Assembly (NCBI GenBank): GCA_014650475.1
Contig: BMVA01000006.1
Coordinates: 337,567-401,566 of the forward strand
DNA length: 64,000 nt
Direction: 5' to 3'
From: Streptomyces albogriseolus
GTDB lineage: Bacteria; Actinomycetota; Actinomycetes; Streptomycetales; Streptomycetaceae
The translations under genes were made by a program, and so were the position numbers. The notes beneath the pieces were generated by a model. It saw only the letters and a list, made by a program, of their open reading frames with translations. It ran no database searches and was not told the origin of the DNA. This document shows, piece after piece, positions 59,024 through 64,000 of the stretch (positions within the stretch are counted from its first letter, which is position 1; each line of letters opens with the position of its first letter).

Positions 59024-59947
59024 ATTTCAGATCAGCCCCGATTCCGCGCACTCTCCCTCGGCGCGGGAGTTCAATCCAGCACGCTCCTTGCACTGTCAGC
59101 CGAGGGCATTCTCCCCAAGGTCGACTACGCGATTTTCGCCGACACCGGATGGGAACCCGCAGCGGTCTATGCACACCTTGACCGCCTGGAAGAAGAGATA
59201 GCCGCCCCCGCCAGGATACCCGTACTGCGCGTGTCGGTCGGAAATACCCGAGACGACGCCCTGAACCCGGATCACCGGTTCGCCTCCATGCCGCTCCACA
59301 TCCTCAATCAGGACGGGCGACCTGGGATGACCCGGCGGCAGTGCACCGGCGAATATAAGGTTAAGCCAATCAAGCAGAAGGTCCGCGAACTGCTCGGCTA
59401 CCCCTATCCGACACGCATCCCGAAGGGCGTTTTCGTCGAGCAGTGGGTAGGAATCTCCACGGATGAATTCCACCGCGCGAAGGACGCGGACGTCAAGTAC
59501 ATGCGTAACCGGCATCCCCTTCTGGACATGTCCTGGAGCAGGGCCGACTGCGCGCGCTACCTGACTTCCCTCGGTCTCGCCGATACCCCGAAGTCGAGTT
59601 GCCTGGGATGCCCGTTCCATGGAAATGCGCAGTGGCGGCATATCAGGGACACCTCTCCGTCCGAGTGGGCAGACGTCGTCGAATTCGACGCGGCCATCCG
59701 GCAGGGCAATGCCCGCGCCAACGCCACCGGCAACAGACTGCTCGGCGAGGCGTTCCTGCACCGCTTCCGCGTCCCGCTCAGCGAAGCCCCCATCGATCAC
59801 GTCACGGCTGCCGAGCGGGCCGCCCTGCGGATCAGCGCGGACGAGGCCGACGTCCTGGAGAACGGTGTCGAGGACGGCTGCTCGCCCTGGGCGTGCCGGG
59901 GCGACGCCGACGCGCTGACGCAGGACGACTTCGGGCTGGCCACGTGA
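59024..59947 (+). CDS. PAPS-reductase-like (PP-loop) protein with an apparent ATT start
   Basis: About 307 residues. The PP-loop lies right at the start: FRALSLGAGVQSSTLLALSA, so the protein must begin before it, yet no ATG, GTG or TTG exists in frame; ATT at 59024 is six bases after AGGACA. Further blocks: VDYAIFADTGWEPAAVYAHL, RRQCTGEYKVKPIKQKVREL, WVGISTDEFHRAKDADVKYM, NRHPLLDMSWSRADCARYLT, SCLGCPFHGNAQWRHI. These are the phage/plasmid-type PAPS-reductase relatives, which adenylate or sulfur-modify unknown targets; DndC is a distant relative. The next gene is a cytosine methyltransferase with a 4-base overlap, hinting at DNA modification. Confidence 0.75.
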   Translation: MSDQPRFRALSLGAGVQSSTLLALSAEGILPKVDYAIFADTGWEPAAVYAHLDRLEEEIAAPARIPVLRVSVGNTRDDALNPDHRFASMPLHILNQDGRPGMTRRQCTGEYKVKPIKQKVRELLGYPYPTRIPKGVFVEQWVGISTDEFHRAKDADVKYMRNRHPLLDMSWSRADCARYLTSLGLADTPKSSCLGCPFHGNAQWRHIRDTSPSEWADVVEFDAAIRQGNARANATGNRLLGEAFLHRFRVPLSEAPIDHVTAAERAALRISADEADVLENGVEDGCSPWACRGDADALTQDDFGLAT

Positions 59948-61215
59948 TACTCGACCTCTTCGCGGGGCCGGGCGGCTGGAGCAGGGCACTGCACGTCCTG
60001 GGCGTGCGCGACGTCGGCCTGGAATGGGACCCGTGGGCATGTAAGACCCGTGCTGCGGCGGGTCAGTTGACCATCCGGTGCGACGTGGCGAGGTATCCGG
60101 CCTGGCCGTTCCTCGGCCGCACCCGCGGTGTGATCGCTTCGCCGCCGTGTCAGGCGTGGAGCATGGCCGGCAAGCGCCTCGGTCTTCTCGACCAGCCGCT
60201 GGTGCACGCGGCGGTCGAAGACCTGGCCGCCGGGCGCGACACCCGCGAACGCCTCCTCACCGCCTGCCGCGACGAGCGCTCCCTGCTCGCCGCCGAGCCG
60301 ATGCGCTACCTGCACGCGCTGAACGCGGTCGGCGAGCCCGACTGGGTGGCCATGGAGGAAGTACCGGATGTGCTGCCCTTGTGGAAGCAGTACGCGGCCG
60401 TCCTGCGCGGGTGGGGGTTCTCCGTCTGGTACGGGATCCTCAACGCCGCCGACTTCGGCGTCCCGCAGACCAGGAAGCGGGCAATCCTCCTGGCCTCCCG
60501 CGTCCGCACGGCGCAGCCGCCCACGCCCACGCACGCCCAGCTCGCCGAGCCGGAATCGCTGTTCGGTCCGGGCCGTGCCCGCTGGGTCAGCATGGCCGAA
60601 GCCCTGGGATGGGGCGCGACCGACCGGCCCGTCCCCACCGTCTGTGCAGGAGGTGGGCCTGGCGGCGGCCCCGAGCCGTTCCCGTCGGGCTCTCGCAAGA
60701 CGCTGTCCGACGCGCGGGAGCGCGGCACCTGGATGCCGCGGCCGGACGGGGTGGTTCTGCAGTCCCGCCGGGAAGGCGCGGGGTGGGCGGCCCGGCACGG
60801 CACGCGCGAGAATCGTGCGGCCGACGCTCCGGCGCCCACGTTCACCGCCGAGGCGCACCGCTGGTCCTGGTCCCTGCGCAGCAACAACCAGGCCAACGCC
60901 ACCGTCCGGTCCATCCAGGAGCCGGCTGGCACGCTGTTCTTCGGGCACCGCGCCAACGAGTGCACCTGGGTCGCCGAACCCGTCACACCCTCGGCCACGG
61001 ACACCGATGCACCGGCCGTTCCCGAGCCGATCCGGATCACCGCCCGCGAGGCGGGCCTCCTGCAGACCTTTCCCGCCGACTACCCCTGGGCCGGCAACAA
61101 GGGCCAGCAGTTCTCCCAGATCGGCAACGCCGTTCCCCCGCTGCTCGCCGGCCACCTCCTCGCCCCGCACCTCCAGGTCGCCCTCGACCCCGACGACTTC
61201 ACCCTCGCCGCCTGA
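59944..61215 (+). CDS. C5-cytosine DNA methyltransferase
   Basis: A 423-residue protein, GTG in a GTGA overlap. Motif I ILDLFAGPGGWSRALH, motif IV ASPPCQAWSMAG with the catalytic Cys, motif VI VAMEEVPDVLP (E-E-V for E-N-V), motif VIII FGVPQTRKRAILLAS, then a variable target-recognition region, and motif X FSQIGNAVPPLLAGHLLAP. A complete Dcm-type enzyme; target unknown. No cognate nuclease gene is near, so it is solitary. It probably masks the element from host restriction or works with the PP-loop protein. Confidence 0.9.
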   Translation: MILDLFAGPGGWSRALHVLGVRDVGLEWDPWACKTRAAAGQLTIRCDVARYPAWPFLGRTRGVIASPPCQAWSMAGKRLGLLDQPLVHAAVEDLAAGRDTRERLLTACRDERSLLAAEPMRYLHALNAVGEPDWVAMEEVPDVLPLWKQYAAVLRGWGFSVWYGILNAADFGVPQTRKRAILLASRVRTAQPPTPTHAQLAEPESLFGPGRARWVSMAEALGWGATDRPVPTVCAGGGPGGGPEPFPSGSRKTLSDARERGTWMPRPDGVVLQSRREGAGWAARHGTRENRAADAPAPTFTAEAHRWSWSLRSNNQANATVRSIQEPAGTLFFGHRANECTWVAEPVTPSATDTDAPAVPEPIRITAREAGLLQTFPADYPWAGNKGQQFSQIGNAVPPLLAGHLLAPHLQVALDPDDFTLAA

Positions 61216-62333
61216 TGCCCCACACCCCCGAACCCGAAGAAGACGACCTCGACGCCATCGCACCTTCGCAGCCGGTGTTCCACGTCGAGCAGGCCCTCCT
61301 CGGCGCCCTCCTCCTTCATCCACACCGCCTCGGCGACGTGACCGGCATCGCCGCCGACTCGTTCTCCACCGCCGCGCACGCCGCCCTGTTCACCGCTATC
61401 AGCACCCTGCCTCCGCCCGACCCCGCCGAGCACGCGAAGAACACCAAATGGCTCGACCGAGTGCTCGCCACGGGGCGCGAACAGGCGCGCGGACTGACCG
61501 CCTCCTACCTGCACACCCTCGTCCAGGTCTGCCCCTGGCCCCGCCACGCACCGGCCTACGCCCGGATGGTCGAGGCCGAACACGCCCGCCGTCGCCTGCA
61601 GACGGCCGCCGAACGCCTCACCCAGACCGTCCACGACGCCACCTACCCGCACCCCGTCGAGACAGTGCTCGCCGAGGCCGACGCGCTCACCGCGGTCGTG
61701 GACGACATCGCGAGCCGCTTCCCGCCGCGCGCCGGAGTGCTGCCCCGCACCGCGGCACCGCCGCCGGCCATCACCACCGACAACACCGAGACGGTCGAGG
61801 AGGAGCAGCTGCTCCTAGCGACCGGCACCGCCCACCCCGCCGACATCGAGTCCGTCCGGTGGCTGCTCCCCGACGACCTCACCCGGCCCCTGCACGCCGG
61901 CCTGTGGCAGTGCCTGACCGCCCTGGCCCGCCGCCGCGAGCCCGTCGACCCCGTCACGGTCCTATGGGAGGCCCAACAGCGCGGCCTGCTCGACAACGCG
62001 AGTGAAGCCGAAGAGGTTCTCCGCCTGTTGGCCGAACCGGCCGGTTCCGTAGAGCACTGGGGCGAACGTGCCCTACAGCGCTCCCTCCTAGCCACCGCCG
62101 ATCACGCCGGCCGGCGCATCTCGGCGTACGCCGGAGACCCGGCGAACACCCCGTTCCAACTTGTGGTGGGCGCCCGCCGCTCCCTCGCCGACATCAGCGC
62201 CGTTCGCACCCGCTGGCAACACGCCACCGGAACTGTCCCGCCACCATGGCCGCGCCCGGCGCCTGCCACTCGCGCCGGCCCGCCGACCACGACGGCCGCT
62301 CACGCCGCCCGCGCCGCGCGAGCAACCCGATAG
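61215..62333 (+). CDS. Protein with two DnaB N-terminal domains and no helicase
   Basis: A 372-residue protein, ATG overlapping the upstream stop (TGATG). Domain 1, about residues 20-120: VFHVEQALLGALLLHPHRLG, FSTAAHAALFTAISTLPPPD, ARGLTASYLHTLVQVCPWPR. Domain 2, about 190-300: EEEQLLLATGTAHPADIESV, LLPDDLTRPLHAGLWQCLTA, EPVDPVTVLWEAQQRGLLDN. Both match the DnaB-N helical domain that binds primase and loader. The RecA-like motor is absent. Such a protein could recruit or block the host replicative helicase. Confidence 0.75.
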   Translation: MPHTPEPEEDDLDAIAPSQPVFHVEQALLGALLLHPHRLGDVTGIAADSFSTAAHAALFTAISTLPPPDPAEHAKNTKWLDRVLATGREQARGLTASYLHTLVQVCPWPRHAPAYARMVEAEHARRRLQTAAERLTQTVHDATYPHPVETVLAEADALTAVVDDIASRFPPRAGVLPRTAAPPPAITTDNTETVEEEQLLLATGTAHPADIESVRWLLPDDLTRPLHAGLWQCLTALARRREPVDPVTVLWEAQQRGLLDNASEAEEVLRLLAEPAGSVEHWGERALQRSLLATADHAGRRISAYAGDPANTPFQLVVGARRSLADISAVRTRWQHATGTVPPPWPRPAPATRAGPPTTTAAHAARAARATR

Positions 62334-62345
62334 CACCCCGCATAC

Positions 62346-62379
62346 GCCGGTGGCCGGGCCCGAAGGCCCCGTCACCGGC
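62346..62379 (+). terminator. Hairpin terminator
   Basis: GCCGGTG....CACCGGC encloses GGGCC-CGAA-GGCCC, a two-part stem 12 bases after the DnaB-N gene. CGAA-type tetraloop; no T-tract. Confidence 0.6.
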
Positions 62380-62399
62380 AGAAGAGACGACATCCCAAC

Positions 62400-63767
62400 G
62401 TGACTCCCTCCATCGACGCTCACGTCCGCCTCGACACCCACCCCACCCATCCCAGCGCCGTGACCGCTGTCCTGACCGGCAGCCAGGCCCGCATCGCTCT
62501 CACGGCTCTCGAGACAGCCGACTGGGCCGTCCTCGCCGACAACGTCCTGGTCTTGGCCCGCATCGACCACGAGGAGCCCTACTGGGCTGAGGACGCAGCC
62601 AAGCATCTGTCCGCCGGCGGCATCAGCGTCGAAATCACCCCTCGACTCCGGGAGGCCATGGACGAGGAATGGACCTGGGCGGACTATCCGATGCCGTGGT
62701 GCACCCGCAGCGAGATCCGCGAGGTCTCCAACCAGGCGCAGAAGATCCACGACGACATCCGCCACGGCCATCTCCTCATCCACGCACACGCCCGCGACGG
62801 CCACACCACCGTCGCGGTCGGCACGTACCTCGGCCGTGACGGCAAGTCGGTCTACCTCCACGGCGAGGACCACCTGCGCCAAGTCGCCGACACATTCGAC
62901 TCACCCGCTCAGGCCCTGCTCGCCTTCGAGAAGGTCCACGGCAGCGACATGCGCCCCGGTCCGGCACCCCTGACCGACGCCGAGCGCGCCGCCGTCGAGG
63001 CCCGCACCGCCTTGGACCTCGGCGCAGCGAAACCCGGGCCTCACCGCCCGGAGTCGGAGACCGTCCCTGTCTACCTGGCCGATGCAGGCGACCACGACGC
63101 CCTCCTCGACTCCTTCCTCGACAGGCACGGCGAGTTCGAGAAGTGGCGGACCTGGTCCAACGAGACAACCCACGCCATCCACGAGTCGCAGACCCTGCGC
63201 ATCGAGCGCGTCCACGAGACCCCGGCCCACGAGACCGCGTGGACCGTCGCCGCCTACGAGACGCCCGTCTCCGACCGCATGTGGGTCCTCACCGCGACCG
63301 GCGCCACCCCCGCCCCGGTGATAGCGGAACTTCTGAATCACCTCGCCGACGGCGACGGCTGGGACACGACCACCGGCGTCCCGGTGGACGAGAAGACGGT
63401 CACCGCGGCTACCCAGCCACTCTCCGACGCCGGATGGAAGCACACCGTGGACCGGCAATGGATCCGCTGGACATCCCCCGCCGGGAACGTGGGCGTCCAG
63501 TTCGACGCCTTCACAGCACAACACCCGAATCAGAACCTGGCCACCTGGACCGTCTGGGCCGGCCCCGGACCGGACCGGCCGACCTGGGCCATCACGGCGT
63601 CGCCACATACCCCGACTTCGCTGCTGGCGGATCTCTCAGAGAACCTCGCCCACGAAACCGGCACCCGCAGCCATCAGGCCACGGGTCGCGCACCAACAAA
63701 GGGACTCGCCGTCACATCGCCGACTGCTCTGGCGGTCACGAGCTTTGCAGCCAGCCATAGGCGCTGA
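62400..63767 (+). CDS. Long DUF317-type protein
   Basis: A 455-residue protein from GTG, AAGAGACGA upstream. The first 210 residues are different from the other DUF317 proteins (ARIALTALETADWAVLADNV, LRQVADTFDSPAQALLAFEK); a WRTWSNETTHAIHESQTLRI region follows, and the last 190 residues carry DUF317-like repeats: ETAWTVAAYETPVSDRMWVL, TPAPVIAELLNHLADGDGWD, IRWTSPAGNVGVQFDAFTAQ, ATWTVWAGPGPDRPTWAITA, TPTSLLADLSENLAHETG. Last gene of the run, behind its own hairpin, so it may have a separate promoter. Confidence 0.75.
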   Translation: MTPSIDAHVRLDTHPTHPSAVTAVLTGSQARIALTALETADWAVLADNVLVLARIDHEEPYWAEDAAKHLSAGGISVEITPRLREAMDEEWTWADYPMPWCTRSEIREVSNQAQKIHDDIRHGHLLIHAHARDGHTTVAVGTYLGRDGKSVYLHGEDHLRQVADTFDSPAQALLAFEKVHGSDMRPGPAPLTDAERAAVEARTALDLGAAKPGPHRPESETVPVYLADAGDHDALLDSFLDRHGEFEKWRTWSNETTHAIHESQTLRIERVHETPAHETAWTVAAYETPVSDRMWVLTATGATPAPVIAELLNHLADGDGWDTTTGVPVDEKTVTAATQPLSDAGWKHTVDRQWIRWTSPAGNVGVQFDAFTAQHPNQNLATWTVWAGPGPDRPTWAITASPHTPTSLLADLSENLAHETGTRSHQATGRAPTKGLAVTSPTALAVTSFAASHRR

Positions 63768-63934
63768 TCACGGATACGCCTGAAGAGACCACCCGACGAC
63801 CAAATCTCGCCAACAGACACCCAAGGCCAGCCGATGCTGTCGGCCGTCACTCCGCCCCATAAGCTCGCGGAACGGCTTGTGCGCCCGGTCCACGTGCCTC
63901 GGCTGCGGAGCTCCACCCGCACGTCGTCCGCCCA
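63768..63934. other. Short region without a recognisable gene
   Basis: About 170 bases after the last gene. I see no coding frame, promoter or hairpin I can support. Confidence 0.5.
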
Positions 63935-64000
63935 GTGAACCGCTCCGGGTCTGATGGAGGCTCGATTCCCTGAGAGGATCGAGTCATGGCACGTCCGTCC
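63935..64000 (+). mobile_element. Probable left end of an IS3-type element
   Basis: TGAACCGCTCCGGGTCTGAT then GGAGGCTC resembles the TGAACCGCCCCGG-type ends of IS3-family elements in actinobacteria as I remember them. It is followed 50 bases later by AGAGGATCGAGTC and an ATG, as expected for orfA. Cut by the window edge. Confidence 0.5.
63986..64000 (+). CDS. First codons of a gene, probably IS3 orfA
   Basis: ATG followed by codons for ARPS, with GAGAGGA upstream. IS3-family orfA proteins often begin M-A-R-P-S or similar. Only five codons are in the window. Confidence 0.4.

Noticed and set aside
60078-61214. Open frame running into the DnaB-N gene from upstream
   Set aside because: The first part is an Arg-rich shadow of the cytosine methyltransferase; real coding in that frame begins at the ATG at 61215.
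1-64000. CRISPR arrays, tRNA or rRNA genes, attachment-site repeats
   Set aside because: I looked for regular short repeats and tRNA-like folds and found none I could support; no integrase is present either.

Overview
The window is GC-rich actinobacterial DNA with Streptomyces-type codon use, many GTG and TTG starts, 4-base GTGA, ATGA and TTGA gene overlaps, and many DUF317-type proteins. It reads as most of a conjugative element (integrative element or linear plasmid) together with an accessory defence and insertion zone. No integrase, replication initiator, complete relaxase or tRNA attachment site is visible.

Layout. (1) 1-560: the tail of a plus-strand gene and two facing terminators. 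(2) 565-9986: accessory zone. It holds DUF317-type genes, a SacI-like/protein-kinase fusion gene broken by an IS5-type insertion that carries an ankyrin-repeat passenger gene, an acetyltransferase, and an ATP-dependent DNA ligase gene broken at its active-site motif by a 1.6-kb cassette with terminal inverted repeats and an AbiJ-like/PD-(D/E)XK nuclease gene. A sortase-anchored SpaA-type protein closes the zone. (3) 10020-23782: a long minus-strand run. It contains DUF317 genes, a cargo block (HAD protein, two MFS transporters, an ATP-grasp amino-acid ligase, two HxlR-like regulators), unknown proteins, a secreted SH3-like protein, a RelE/ParE-like protein, a DUF4913-type protein and, first in the run, a DNA methyltransferase. 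(4) 23783-24236: a divergent control region with a good promoter in each direction. (5) 24237-63767: a long plus-strand run. It begins with type IV secretion genes (NlpC/P60 hydrolase, DUF6112-type membrane protein, VirB8-position protein, VirB6/TrbL-like protein, SCO6880-type protein, VirB4-like ATPase). Next come many small unknown proteins, a lipoprotein, a glycosyltransferase, a MoxR ATPase with a VWA/metallopeptidase partner, a degenerate relaxase-like protein, four more DUF317 genes, the VirD4/TraG coupling protein, an XF1762-like protein, a TrpA-like protein, a PAPS-reductase-like protein, a C5-cytosine methyltransferase, a tandem DnaB-N protein and a large DUF317-type protein. (6) 63935-64000: probably the left end of an IS3-type element running out of the window.

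How it works together (inference): the plus-strand run builds a peptidoglycan-opening, membrane-spanning DNA transfer machine. The two methyltransferases would protect the element from host restriction, and the minus-strand run carries cargo and stability functions. A conserved hairpin element occurs upstream of a gene in each arm (20184-20238 and 42973-43026) in the same orientation relative to the downstream gene, suggesting shared regulation.

Oddities that affect annotation: several genes have no ATG, GTG or TTG at the expected start, and CTG, ATC, ATT, ACG or GTA sits at ribosome-binding-site distance instead. All five frameshifts found can be explained by loss of a single C of the coding strand, so assembly error must be excluded before calling those genes dead. 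A 55-residue module recurs in about eight proteins of the plus-strand run.
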